Assembly (NCBI GenBank): GCA_019456165.1
Contig: VRUJ01000010.1
Span: 40,540-104,539, forward strand
DNA: 64,000 bases
Source: Chloroflexota bacterium
GTDB taxonomy: Bacteria; Chloroflexota; Anaerolineae; Anaerolineales; UBA11579
Reading direction: 5' to 3'
A program made the position numbers and the translations under genes. The notes under the pieces are model-generated. The model ran no database searches. It saw only the letters and a list, made by a program, of their open reading frames with translations, and was not told the origin of the DNA. Positions within the stretch are counted from its first letter, which is position 1. Each line of letters starts with the position of its first letter. Of this stretch, positions 34,800 to 43,249 are shown in pieces.

Positions 34800-35597
34800 T
34801 CACCCCAACCAACGTTTACGGCGTTTGTAATGTTTCACATCCCGATAACTTTTGCGCTCACCCACTTGTGTAAGCCCCAGGTAAAACTCCTTGATATCTT
34901 CGTTTTCAGCCAATTGATCTGCGGGGCCATCTAAAACCACGCGACCGTTCTCCATGACGTAAGCATAATCTGCAATGTCTAAGGCTACGCGGGCATTTTG
35001 TTCGACAAGCAGTATGGTTACTCCAGATTCTTGATTAATCTTTTTAATGATTTCAAAGATCTCATTTACCAACATTGGAGCCAGACCGATTGAAGGTTCG
35101 TCAAGCAGCATTAGACGTGGCTGGGCCATCAAACCGCGGCTGATCACTACCATTTGTTGCTCTCCACCAGACAGGTAACCGCTGGTCTTGCGACTCATAT
35201 CTTTTAGCCGCGGGAAATAGTTATACACCATTTCGATGTTCTCGCGTTCTTTCGCCCGCGATACTCCGCTAGGGATCGCGCCAACTTGTAAATTTTCCTC
35301 AACCGTAAGATGGGAAAAAAGCCGGCGGCCTTCAAGCACCTGGATTATTCCACGCCTCACGATCTCCTCAGGAGAAAGCTTATCAATGCGCTGACCATCA
35401 AGCTCTATGCTGCCGCGTGTGATATCTCCTTCTTGCGTACGCAGCAACCCAGAAATCGCTTTCAAGGTTGTGGTCTTCCCCGCTCCATTAGCACCTAAAA
35501 CCGTAACAATCTTTCCCTGTTCGATCTCAAGGGATACGCCTCGTAGAACAAGGATTACGTCAGAGTAGATGACTTCAATGTTATTAATTTTTAGCAT
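34800..35597 (-). CDS. livF: Liv-type ABC transporter ATP-binding protein (LivF-like)
   Basis: 265 residues. Walker A GANGAGKTTT, signature LSGGEQQMV, Walker B LMLLDEPSIGL and the H-loop region LLVEQNA all match LivF. The last 20 residues (SYRDVKHYKRRKRWLG) are a basic extension often seen in Liv-type ATPases clustered with acyl-CoA ligases. With LivG, LivH, LivM and the binding protein encoded upstream it forms one importer for a branched-chain amino acid or, from context, another carboxylic acid. A hairpin lies between this gene and the binding-protein gene. Confidence 0.92.
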   Translation of the reverse strand: MLKINNIEVIYSDVILVLRGVSLEIEQGKIVTVLGANGAGKTTTLKAISGLLRTQEGDITRGSIELDGQRIDKLSPEEIVRRGIIQVLEGRRLFSHLTVEENLQVGAIPSGVSRAKERENIEMVYNYFPRLKDMSRKTSGYLSGGEQQMVVISRGLMAQPRLMLLDEPSIGLAPMLVNEIFEIIKKINQESGVTILLVEQNARVALDIADYAYVMENGRVVLDGPADQLAENEDIKEFYLGLTQVGERKSYRDVKHYKRRKRWLG

Positions 35598-35635
35598 GCA
35601 TCACTTGCCCGTAGATTAGGCTAGTCTGAGGAATA

Positions 35636-35676
35636 ATGGGAGCGCTCCCATAGAAAGTAGGTGAGCGCTCCCATAC
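35636..35676 (-). other. Hairpin between binding-protein and livF genes
   Basis: ATGGGAGCGCTCCCAT (35636-35651) is a perfect 16-nt palindrome. GAGCGCTCCCATA recurs at 35640-35652 and 35663-35675, so TGGGAGCGCTC can also pair with the second copy as an 11-bp stem. No T-run follows in either direction. In this place it may stabilise the upstream binding-protein mRNA, as REP-type hairpins do in other transporter operons. Confidence 0.55.
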
Positions 35677-35696
35677 TTAACTTAGAACGAACCGAA

Positions 35697-37028
35697 TTAC
35701 TCGGCCGCTGGTTTCGTGTCAGGCAGTTCGAACCATTCTTCAATGACAACAAACTCGATGCCACTGTCGGTGAGTTGGACCTGACCCATTTGTGAAAATG
35801 TTGGAGCGCGTAACTCTCCGCTGACATCATACTCCCAAACCCCAAGAACGCTGACCGGACTCGCCAACTGTAGAGTCTCGAAGAATGTATCTCCTGTAAG
35901 ATTCTCAAAACCAACCCTATCGATAGTAGCTTCTACAGTCTCAACCCAAGCGAAGACTCCCACATAAGCAGTCAGGAAACTGACGCCTCTATCGGCTTCC
36001 GGATAACCGCCAGCTTCGAAAGCTGCTCGCGCTTGGGCGACACCTGGGACGTCTGTGTCGTTCCACCACGCGAAAGGCATCAAGCCATACATGCCAATTG
36101 CAGCGCCGGCGCTGTCACCAAGCACGGTCAACACGTCCTGGTTCATTCCCCAGTTTACTGAACCCACATGCATCGAGCTCCACAGTTCCATTCCCTGGAG
36201 CGTGCCGATCACTTGAGCGGTTCCGAAACCAAGCGATTGGATATAGATCACATTGGCGCCTTGCAAAGCCAGGCTCTGTAATGGAGTAATCACGTCGGCC
36301 TCAGCAGCAGCCGGGAAAGTCTCTAAATCTAGCACAGTGATGCCAAGTGAATCTGCATAAGCCAGAGCCTCCGGTGTGGTAGCGCCCGCACCAAAAGGTC
36401 CTTCCCAGCCGATTACGCCAACAACCATATCATCCCCGGCGCCTTCTGGTTTGACATCCGCCCAATTATCCTGAGACCATTTCAAGAAGCCTGCAAATTG
36501 GTCAGAATAGATTGGGGCTACCAGGATGGTGAAGCCGTCGCGAGGCACGTACGCAGCCTGAGCATTTAAACCTGCAGCGTAATTAACGATATGATCTTCG
36601 TTAACTAGTGGGGACAGGGCAATGGTCGCACCGCTGCCAGCTGTGTTGAAGACAAATGGTGGAGGTGTATCTTCACGATTCGTCTGATATATGACGACTT
36701 CCTGCTCCGGATCATATTGTGTGTCTGTCAGCACCAGTTCAACTGTGGCTCCGCAAACACCGCCATCTGCATTGACTTCAGCAATAGCATCATTGAGCGC
36801 GTTCACAAAGGTCGTACCCAAGATTGTGGAGAGTGGTCCTGTTAGACCAGCTTGATAGTAATACTTGATGGTCTCGCCATCCAACCCATCATCACAATGT
36901 GTAACTGCTGGGCCTTCTGGGGCATCCGTAACGACAGGTGCATCAGTGGCATCGCCATCACCACAAGCACCGAGGACGAGTGATGCAAGTACCAGTATTG
37001 ATAACACTAGTAGTAGTTTTTTACGCAT
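35697..37028 (-). CDS. Liv-type ABC transporter substrate-binding lipoprotein
   Basis: 443 residues. The signal peptide (KKLLLVLSILVLASLVLGAC) ends in a lipobox, followed by an Asp-Ala-Pro-rich linker. The remainder is a periplasmic-binding-protein type I fold of the LivJ/K kind: YYYQAGLTGPLSTILGTTF, LVLTDTQYDPEQEV, FNTAGSGATIALSPLVNED and GVIGWEGPFGAGAT. Many such proteins bind amides, aromatic acids or short carboxylates rather than leucine. A GGAGGAG site precedes the ATG, and an internal promoter near 37140 may raise its level relative to the permeases. Confidence 0.92.
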   Translation of the reverse strand: MRKKLLLVLSILVLASLVLGACGDGDATDAPVVTDAPEGPAVTHCDDGLDGETIKYYYQAGLTGPLSTILGTTFVNALNDAIAEVNADGGVCGATVELVLTDTQYDPEQEVVIYQTNREDTPPPFVFNTAGSGATIALSPLVNEDHIVNYAAGLNAQAAYVPRDGFTILVAPIYSDQFAGFLKWSQDNWADVKPEGAGDDMVVGVIGWEGPFGAGATTPEALAYADSLGITVLDLETFPAAAEADVITPLQSLALQGANVIYIQSLGFGTAQVIGTLQGMELWSSMHVGSVNWGMNQDVLTVLGDSAGAAIGMYGLMPFAWWNDTDVPGVAQARAAFEAGGYPEADRGVSFLTAYVGVFAWVETVEATIDRVGFENLTGDTFFETLQLASPVSVLGVWEYDVSGELRAPTFSQMGQVQLTDSGIEFVVIEEWFELPDTKPAAE

Positions 37029-37136
37029 AATTTTTCTCCTCCAGAAATTCGAGAATAGGAAATTGGGTGTTTTCAGAAATATTTATATATTTTCGGGAAA
37101 TAGCATACCTCCTTCTTATATATTAAGCACTAGTTT

Positions 37137-37165
37137 ATTATAATCCTCTTTTAATCATAACCTAA
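37137..37165 (-). promoter_or_regulatory. Internal promoter before the binding-protein gene
   Basis: On the minus strand TTAGGT (37165-37160), a 17-nt spacer and TATAAT (37142-37137) lie about 110 nt before the ATG, just at the end of livM. Confidence 0.5.
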
Positions 37166-38232
37166 TGTGAAAAAGGCCTCAAGCGCCAAGAAGCTTTAAA
37201 CAACTGCCAACGGTAGGCCAAACCACGCGGCTCAAATATCAAAAACAACATTAAGATCAAGCCAAAGAATATCGGCCTAAAGGAAGTTAGCACACGTTCA
37301 GTCATGCCTGTCAACATTACAGCAGAAACCTTGGTGCCTACAATATTCGAAAAATCCTCCATTAGGATGATTAACGAAGTACCTAAAAATGGTCCCAAAT
37401 TTGTTCCCAACCCCCCCACAACCAGCATGCCCAGAAAGATTATAGACTCTGATAGATCATAGCCCATCTCGCTGCCAATTTGCCAACTGCTGTGTGCTCT
37501 CAATGCTCCAGCAAGGCCAGCATATACTGCCGCAATAAAAAATGCCCGCAGCTTATAGCCAAATAGATTAACCCCTAATAGTTCTGCTGCTAAGTCATTG
37601 TCACGGATGGCCACAAATGCACGCCCCATGCGCGAACGAGAAATGTTCACTGCGGCAATGGTAGTTAAGATCAACACAAACAAAGTGATATGGATGAAAC
37701 GAGCTGGTTCATTGAATTCATAGGAGCCAATTACCGGAACTGGTGCGCTGATAATCCCGTTTTGTCCTCCGAGGTATTCTGGAAACATGTGCAATGTAAA
37801 CCAAGGGATAATAAATTGAGCTGCTAATGTTGCCATTGCGAGGTAGAAACCTTTTACACGCAAAGATGGTATTCCAAAAATTAACCCAACCAAACCAGCA
37901 CCGAGTGCGGCGAGCGGTAATGCGATGAAAAAGGATAAATTCAGATAGGTGACTATTAATGCAGAAATATAACCGCCAGCCAGCATAAATGCGGACTGCC
38001 CCATTGAGATCTGGCCTGTAAATCCAGTCAGAATATTTAAACCTTGCACCGCTATCAAGGTATATCCTATCTGGTTTGCTTTGATGTAGACATAAGGTGG
38101 GGCCCAATAAGGTGATGTCGCCACAGCCCCAATAGAAAGCAATAGAAGGACCCACTGCCAGGGTTTCCGAATCAGGGCCATATCTTGATTGTAGTTACGA
38201 TCAAAATCTCCAGATGGGCGAATAACAGCCAT
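37162..38232 (-). CDS. livM: Liv-type ABC transporter permease (LivM-like)
   Basis: 356 residues with about nine spans. Family sequence is clear: QGLNILTGFTGQISMGQSAFMLAGGY, GIPSLRVKGFYLAMATLAAQFI, and the EAA-like RSRMGRAFVAIRDNDLAAELLGVN that contacts the ATPases. MLVVGGLGTNLGPFLGTSL is near the C-terminus. The gene starts 3 nt after the end of livH. No frameshift here, unlike livH. Confidence 0.93.
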   Translation of the reverse strand: MAVIRPSGDFDRNYNQDMALIRKPWQWVLLLLSIGAVATSPYWAPPYVYIKANQIGYTLIAVQGLNILTGFTGQISMGQSAFMLAGGYISALIVTYLNLSFFIALPLAALGAGLVGLIFGIPSLRVKGFYLAMATLAAQFIIPWFTLHMFPEYLGGQNGIISAPVPVIGSYEFNEPARFIHITLFVLILTTIAAVNISRSRMGRAFVAIRDNDLAAELLGVNLFGYKLRAFFIAAVYAGLAGALRAHSSWQIGSEMGYDLSESIIFLGMLVVGGLGTNLGPFLGTSLIILMEDFSNIVGTKVSAVMLTGMTERVLTSFRPIFFGLILMLFLIFEPRGLAYRWQLFKASWRLRPFSH

Positions 38233-38235
38233 TTA

Positions 38236-39172
38236 TTAAATCCTCTCTATCCTTTTCTGTCCGAACAAACCTTCTGGGCGAATGAATAATACAACGAGCA
38301 ATAAGATGTAAGGAGCAATATCAAAAGCAGATTTCACTTCAGTCACGGTGGATATCTTGACAATTTCTGTAGCTAATCCAACTGCAATGCCACCAATGAT
38401 CGCCCCTGGGAAAGATTCCAAAACCACCTAGGAGTATAGCAGGGAATGCTACCAACACCACAGTAGATAGGGTGAGACTAGCCCCTGTCAACATGGCTAA
38501 TAACACTCCTCCGGCAGTAGCAATTACACCCGCAAAAGCCCAGGAAAAACCAAAAATTCGGGGGACATTAATTCCAGCGCTGAGCGCCAATTCGTGATCC
38601 TCTGACGTAGCTCTCATCGCTAATCCAATGCGGGTATACCGAAAAAATAATCCGATCACTATGACAAGAAACATGGCGACAAGAAATGCCGCCAAACGGA
38701 GTTTTTGGACGAAAATTATTCCATTATATTGATACTCAAACGGGATTTTGAACATTTCAATTCGAGAGATTGGAGCCGGAAAATTTGGTTTTACGTTAAT
38801 TCCGAAAACAATGCTCACGAGTCCCTCAATTAACAGCGCCATACCCAACGTCATAAGAACAATTGATAACAAAGGTTGGCCTGTCATTGGCCGCAGCGCT
38901 AATCTCTCAACGAGAAATCCCAATAGAAAGATAACGATAAGAGCAGCGATTACAGCAAATCCAAGATTTAAATTCAGTAATTCCTCGCCAGTTTCATCTG
39001 CGCCGGCAAACCACCAGGTAATAAAAGCGCCTAACATCAATAAGTGACCTTGAGCAAAATTAAAGACTTCGGAGGATTTGTAGATCAGCACCACGCCAAG
39101 CGCGATAAGGCCGTAAACTCCGCCGGTAAGAATCCCGTTAATAATGCTTTGCGGCAGAAGTTCCCAATTCAT
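38236..39172 (-). pseudogene. livH: Liv-type ABC transporter permease (LivH-like), one frameshift
   Basis: Two overlapping frames together encode about 311 residues of LivH. The first (from ATG 39172) begins IINGILTGGVYGLIALGVVLIYKS in its family core, includes GLAMRATSEDHELALSAGIN, and reaches FPAILLGGFG near 38420. The family sequence then continues in another frame as ESFPGAIIGGIAVGLATEI down to 38236, while the first frame ends in a nonsense tail (WWHCSWISYRNC). One extra base in the TTTTGG run near 38415-38422 explains the break. The ATG overlaps the upstream ligase stop (ATGA). Because all other operon members are intact, sequencing error in a homopolymer is plausible. Confidence 0.85.
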
Positions 39173-41118
39173 ACGTTTACTGCCTCCTTCTCAGTATCGG
39201 CTATACGCAGCATGGTCTCAACTGTGGCAGTTCTTCCATCCTGATATTTCACTTCAGCGCTGACACTATAGGTTTCTTCTCCGCCATACATGGAATTGAT
39301 CATATCTTCGTATTGACTGACTAGAAATCGCCGGCGCAATTTTCGTGTGCGTGTCATTTCTGCCTCATCTGCATCAAATTCTTTGTGCATAAGTACGAAT
39401 TTACGAATTCGTCCGCCTCCAGGCAATGTCTTGTTTACCTCCCTGACATCTTTAAAGATTAATTCATAGATCTCTGGCTTTTGAGAGAGGTCGACAAAGG
39501 TTGTGTACGCAAGACCGCACTTTTCAGCCCAACGACCGACGTTATCAAAATCGATGCTGATAAGTGCGCTGGCGTATTCTTTTTCCGGGTCACCCAAGGC
39601 CATTACATCACGAATGTATGGGCTAAATTTCAAACGGCCTTCGATGAACTGGGGAGAAAATTTATCTCCGCTGGCAAGTTCAATCATATCCTTTACGCGA
39701 TCGAGATAGATCAAATGGTTATCCTCATCTATATATCCAGCATCACCTGTGCGGAACCAACGTATGCCATCTTCATCGACCTCCAGGGCTTCCTGTGTCG
39801 CCTCTTCATTCTTGAAATATCCCTGGAATATTATCGGTCCTCCGACACATATCTCGCCTTCATCAGTTATTTTAATATGTGCACCATCATGAGGAAGGCC
39901 AACACTGGCAAACTTGATATCATCCTCAACATGCTGCGTCCCCGTAGCTGTTGTTTCAGTTGAACCGAAAACTTGGATTAAATTAAAACCCAAAGCCCGG
40001 AAAAATCGGAACATGTCGGGGCTTAATGAAGCGCCTGCAGTTATTGCTGTACGGACATTGATCAATCCAAACTTATCGCGTAGAGGCTGAAATACTAATT
40101 TATCACCAATCCAATATAAAATCTTTAACCTCAGAGGAACAGCTTCCTTGGCAAAATGTTTATCGGCAACTTTATATCCAATTGGCAGGAAAAGAGCATA
40201 AAATTTACGGTTCAACCAAGAGCTATCAGTCATGCGGACTTGAATTTGAGCGGTAAGTCCCTCCCATAAACGTGCCGGGTAGAATACTATATCTGGTGCG
40301 ATCTCGCGAATATTATCCTGCACGGTTTCTGGCGCCTCAGGGAAGTTGATTATGATTCCGTCGATTACGTGAGGAGTGACTGCTAAAGTGTGTTCTGCAA
40401 TCCAAGCAAGAGGCGCAAATGAAACGAGGTTATCAGTATCGTACCTAGGTTCAATATTTTGGACTGCATCTCGAGATGCTATGAAATTGCTGTGAGACAA
40501 CATCGCCCCCTTTGGTAAACCCGTTGTTCCAGAGGTATAGCAGAAGTTTGCCAGATCGCTTCCCTTGCCTTCAGCTATCAATTTCTCAAACTGATCTGGC
40601 TTTTCTTGGTTTAGTTTTCTACCAAGTTCTTGTACTTCTTGATAAGAAATCAACCAGGGGTCATCGTAATACCACATGCCTTGTGGGTCCCAGTAGATCA
40701 CATTTCTAACCTGTGGAATTTTTTCTTTGATTTCCAACAGCTTATCACACTGCTCTTGGTCTTTTGCTAAAGCAAGCACCGCATCGGAATGTGTGATGAC
40801 GTATTCCATTTCATTGGGTCCAGAATCTGTAAAAATGCCTACCGGTATCCCGCCCACCGCCATAATAGCAATATCTGCCCATAGATATTGGCGGTCATTA
40901 TCACCGACGATAGTGACACGTTCGCCGCGGCTTATTCCGAGGGAAAATAAACCAAGCGCGAAATCTCGTACGTTTTCATATGAATCTTTCCAGGTGTATT
41001 CTTGCCAGATCCCAAAATCTTTTTGGCGGAGAGCAACTTTAGTATCCCCATACTTTTTATAGTTGACCAAAAAATATTTTGGCAGTGTATCTAACTGAGG
41101 CATTTTATCATTCTGCAT
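39169..41118 (-). CDS. Long-chain acyl-CoA synthetase-like AMP-forming ligase
   Basis: 649 residues, the length of long-chain FadD15-type ligases. The P-loop is canonical, YTSGTTGLPKGAMLSHSN (about residue 175-192). Also visible are FGSTETTATG, YFKNEEATQEALEVDEDGIRWFRTGDAGYIDEDNHLIYLDR and the linker DRVKDMIELASGDKFSPQFIE. The protein should form acyl-AMP and acyl-CoA from an incoming acid; chain length or aromatic preference cannot be read. It lies between livG and livH in one operon, with a 4-nt overlap to livH, so the acid is probably what the transporter imports. Confidence 0.92.
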   Translation of the reverse strand: MQNDKMPQLDTLPKYFLVNYKKYGDTKVALRQKDFGIWQEYTWKDSYENVRDFALGLFSLGISRGERVTIVGDNDRQYLWADIAIMAVGGIPVGIFTDSGPNEMEYVITHSDAVLALAKDQEQCDKLLEIKEKIPQVRNVIYWDPQGMWYYDDPWLISYQEVQELGRKLNQEKPDQFEKLIAEGKGSDLANFCYTSGTTGLPKGAMLSHSNFIASRDAVQNIEPRYDTDNLVSFAPLAWIAEHTLAVTPHVIDGIIINFPEAPETVQDNIREIAPDIVFYPARLWEGLTAQIQVRMTDSSWLNRKFYALFLPIGYKVADKHFAKEAVPLRLKILYWIGDKLVFQPLRDKFGLINVRTAITAGASLSPDMFRFFRALGFNLIQVFGSTETTATGTQHVEDDIKFASVGLPHDGAHIKITDEGEICVGGPIIFQGYFKNEEATQEALEVDEDGIRWFRTGDAGYIDEDNHLIYLDRVKDMIELASGDKFSPQFIEGRLKFSPYIRDVMALGDPEKEYASALISIDFDNVGRWAEKCGLAYTTFVDLSQKPEIYELIFKDVREVNKTLPGGGRIRKFVLMHKEFDADEAEMTRTRKLRRRFLVSQYEDMINSMYGGEETYSVSAEVKYQDGRTATVETMLRIADTEKEAVNV

Positions 41119-41145
41119 AAAAATATCTCACTTTGCACAATCCCT

Positions 41146-41925
41146 TTAAATATGTTCTTCACCTAAATATGCTTGGATCACGATTGGGTTTTTACGAATC
41201 TCTTCCGGTGTACCTTCAGCAATTTTACTTCCAAAATCTAGCACTACTACTCGATCAGCGATATCCATAACTAAACCCATATCATGTTCTATCAACATAA
41301 TGGTTGTTTTGCGTATTTCGTGGATATCGAGAATAAACCGGGCCATGTCCTCCTTCTCTTCCACATTCATTCCTGTCATCGGCTCATCGAGGAGCAGCAC
41401 GTCGGGTTCCATTGCGAGAGCCCTCCCCAGCTCTACCCGCTTTCGAAGGCCATGTGGCAACGCGCCCACTATCGCTTTGCGAATATGTTCAATTTCCAAA
41501 AAACTAATAATTTCCTCAACTACGCGTCTGTGTTCAATATCTTCTTTTTGCCCCATACCCCAATATATAATGCTCTGGATCATGTTCGACTTCATATGGA
41601 TATGGCGGGCCGCCATTAAGTTATCCAAGGTACTTAATCCGCTGTATAAAGCTAAATTCTGAAAGGTCCTTGCAATACCTAATTTCGCAATTTTATGTGG
41701 AGGTATTTTAGTGAGATCGTTTTCTTTGAAAATTATTCCGCCTCTGTCTGGACTGTAAAAATGATTAACACAATTCAATAAAGAAGTTTTGCCTGCCCCA
41801 TTGGGACCGATTATTGCTAGTATTTCACCCTTGATTACCTTAAAACTTACATCTGTAAGTGCTAAAGTTCCTCCAAAGCTGAGGAAGACATTTTCAAAGC
41901 TAAGCTGAGTAGAAGTTTCTGCCAT
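41146..41925 (-). CDS. livG: Liv-type ABC transporter ATP-binding protein (LivG-like)
   Basis: 259 residues. Walker A GPNGAGKTSLLN, signature region LPHGLRKRVELGRALA (the usual LPYGQQRRLEIARAL, here without the GQ), Walker B VLLLDEPMTGMN and the LIEHDMGLVMDIADRVVVLDFG end are all LivG-like. It is the first gene of the seven-gene operon ending at 33255. Upstream on this strand lie a TATAAT promoter near 42115 and a structured leader of about 180 nt. Confidence 0.92.
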   Translation of the reverse strand: MAETSTQLSFENVFLSFGGTLALTDVSFKVIKGEILAIIGPNGAGKTSLLNCVNHFYSPDRGGIIFKENDLTKIPPHKIAKLGIARTFQNLALYSGLSTLDNLMAARHIHMKSNMIQSIIYWGMGQKEDIEHRRVVEEIISFLEIEHIRKAIVGALPHGLRKRVELGRALAMEPDVLLLDEPMTGMNVEEKEDMARFILDIHEIRKTTIMLIEHDMGLVMDIADRVVVLDFGSKIAEGTPEEIRKNPIVIQAYLGEEHI

Positions 41926-41979
41926 TCACCATTTCCATTTGATTAAAAATCGTCTGATTTGAACGTCTAAATGGTCAAG

Positions 41980-42072
41980 CTTCAGCAAGATAATGTAAGT
42001 CTTTGCAGACTCGTTTTTGGTTTTTTCCGGGTTCAGGTTACCTAAAGAGCTTAGGGTAAATCCCTGCTGAAG
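41980..42072 (-). other. Structured leader before the Liv operon
   Basis: CTTCAGCA (41980-41987) and TGCTGAAG (42065-42072) are exact inverted repeats closing about 93 nt. Inside are two further hairpins: AGTCT-TTGC-AGACT and TTACCTAA-AGAGC-TTAGGGTAA (one bulge). The result is a three-way junction between the promoter near 42115 and livG. It does not match a riboswitch class I know. The rest of the 41926-42275 gap shows no gene. Confidence 0.4.
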
Positions 42073-42112
42073 TAAGAGTAGAATAAGATTTTACCAGCGT
42101 ATGGGAATACGT

Positions 42113-42142
42113 ATTATACACGAAATTGTGTAATCGGGTTAA
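42113..42142 (-). promoter_or_regulatory. Probable promoter of the Liv/acyl-CoA ligase operon
   Basis: On the minus strand TTAACC (42142-42137), an 18-nt spacer and TATAAT (42118-42113). The predicted leader is about 180 nt. Confidence 0.45.
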
Positions 42143-42275
42143 AATTCTTATTAACCTAAACTTTTTCCCAAATACATTTTTTGAAGGTTAATTTGCTTAT
42201 GAAAAGGATAATTAACCAATGCACAACACCAGCGAAAATTATGCCCAAAACCTTATCAATTCCCAGAAGAAGGTT

Positions 42276-42626
42276 TTACTTATTCAATTCTTCGTAGATA
42301 TGGTCTGATTTAGCTGCTGTGATAAAGTCGTTTTGATGCAATCCATTATTAAAGTGTGTCCACCAGGTTACAGTTACCTTTCCCCATTCGGTAAATATTG
42401 TCGGGTGATGATCTTGCTCTTCGGCTAATTCTCCTACCTTGAATGAAAATTCCGAGGCCTGACGATAATCATCAAAAATAAATTCCCTCTGTAAGCGTTT
42501 GATGCCTTCCGCTTGGATCACTATCCATTCTGGGACCTGAAGGTTTAAATCTTGGATAACCTGATCACTAAGTGGTTTATCATCCTTCCTGGGAGTAACA
42601 CAATTCAAATCTCTCAATTTGGACAC
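42276..42626 (-). CDS. phhB: Pterin-4a-carbinolamine dehydratase
   Basis: 116 residues. The active-site motif EEQDHHPTI (about residues 70-78) matches the [EDKH]-x3-H-[HN]-P signature, and the C-terminal VTVTWWTHFNNGLHQNDFITAAKSD is typical. The enzyme dehydrates 4a-hydroxytetrahydrobiopterin formed by aromatic amino acid hydroxylases; in bacteria without such a hydroxylase it may serve in pterin metabolism or molybdopterin chemistry. No hydroxylase gene is seen here. The gene stands alone, divergent from the queuosine genes. Confidence 0.93.
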   Translation of the reverse strand: MSKLRDLNCVTPRKDDKPLSDQVIQDLNLQVPEWIVIQAEGIKRLQREFIFDDYRQASEFSFKVGELAEEQDHHPTIFTEWGKVTVTWWTHFNNGLHQNDFITAAKSDHIYEELNK

Positions 42627-42681
42627 GGCTGTCTCCTTATATTTCGAATTACCAAATATTCTACATTTGATAGATAGCGGT

Positions 42682-42687
42682 TATAAT
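42682..42687 (+). promoter_or_regulatory. -10 box of the queF operon
   Basis: A perfect TATAAT ends 15 nt before the preQ1 aptamer. The -35 region (TTCTAC) is weak. Confidence 0.5.
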
Positions 42688-42701
42688 ATATATCTTACTC
42701 T

Positions 42702-42736
42702 TACCGGTGGCAGCCTACCCGGTCTATCAAAACTGC
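42702..42736 (+). promoter_or_regulatory. preQ1 riboswitch (class I) aptamer
   Basis: ACCGG / CCGGT form the 5-bp P1 stem (42703-42707 with 42719-42723) enclosing a TGGCAGCCTAC loop, followed by an A-rich tail CTATCAAAACTG. The layout and loop sequence closely resemble the Thermoanaerobacter preQ1-I aptamer. It precedes queF and a queuosine-precursor transporter, the classic targets. The A-rich tail folds back on the loop when preQ1 is bound. Confidence 0.85.
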
Positions 42737-42742
42737 GCTGAG

Positions 42743-42761
42743 AACGCGTACGCGTTTTTTT
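42743..42761 (+). terminator. Riboswitch-controlled terminator
   Basis: AACGC-GTAC-GCGTT followed by TTTTT lies directly after the preQ1 aptamer and about 40 nt before queF. It is the expression platform for transcription termination; the stem is only 5 bp, extendable by weak A-T and G-T pairs. Confidence 0.7.
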
Positions 42762-42802
42762 ATTTTAATGTTTGTTAATTATAGAAATTCAGGAGGTTTC
42801 CA

Positions 42803-43249
42803 ATGTCAACCCAGGCATCGGATCTAGATAATCTAACTCTACTTGGGAAAAAAGCAAAACCAAGTAAAAAGCTCGAGGCTTTCCCCAACCACAATCCGGA
42901 GCGGTATTACTCTGTTACTTTAGAGACTGATGAATTTACATGTGTTTGTCCTGCAACTGGACAACCAGATTTCGCAACAATTATCGTCGAATATATTCCA
43001 GACCAAAAGATCGTAGAATCAAAATCCTTTAAACTATATATATGGTCATATAGGAATGAAGGTGTGTTCCATGAGCATGTGGTTAATACAATCCTTGAAG
43101 ACCTGGTCAAAGCCCTAGATCCCCACTATTGCAACGTGAAGGGAATTTTTGGTATTCGCGGTGGTATCCGGATTACGGTTGAAGCCGAAGAGGTAAAAAC
43201 CCCAGAAGCTAAAGCAGCATTAACATTATTGGATAATAATAATGGATAA
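42803..43249 (+). CDS. queF: NADPH-dependent 7-cyano-7-deazaguanine reductase
   Basis: 148 residues, the short (YkvM-type) QueF that reduces preQ0 to preQ1 in queuosine synthesis. The catalytic Cys is in FTCVCPATGQPDFATI, and the family signature ESKSFKLYIWSYRNEGVFHEH binds NADPH and substrate. AGGAGG precedes the ATG. The preQ1 riboswitch upstream should shut it off when preQ1 accumulates. The transporter gene overlaps its end by 8 nt. Confidence 0.97.
   Translation: MSTQASDLDNLTLLGKKAKPSKKLEAFPNHNPERYYSVTLETDEFTCVCPATGQPDFATIIVEYIPDQKIVESKSFKLYIWSYRNEGVFHEHVVNTILEDLVKALDPHYCNVKGIFGIRGGIRITVEAEEVKTPEAKAALTLLDNNNG

Noticed and set aside
37070..37110. Seven-codon leader peptide (MLFPENI) before the binding-protein gene
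   Set aside because: The GGAGG site is only 1 nt from the ATG, too close for efficient initiation.
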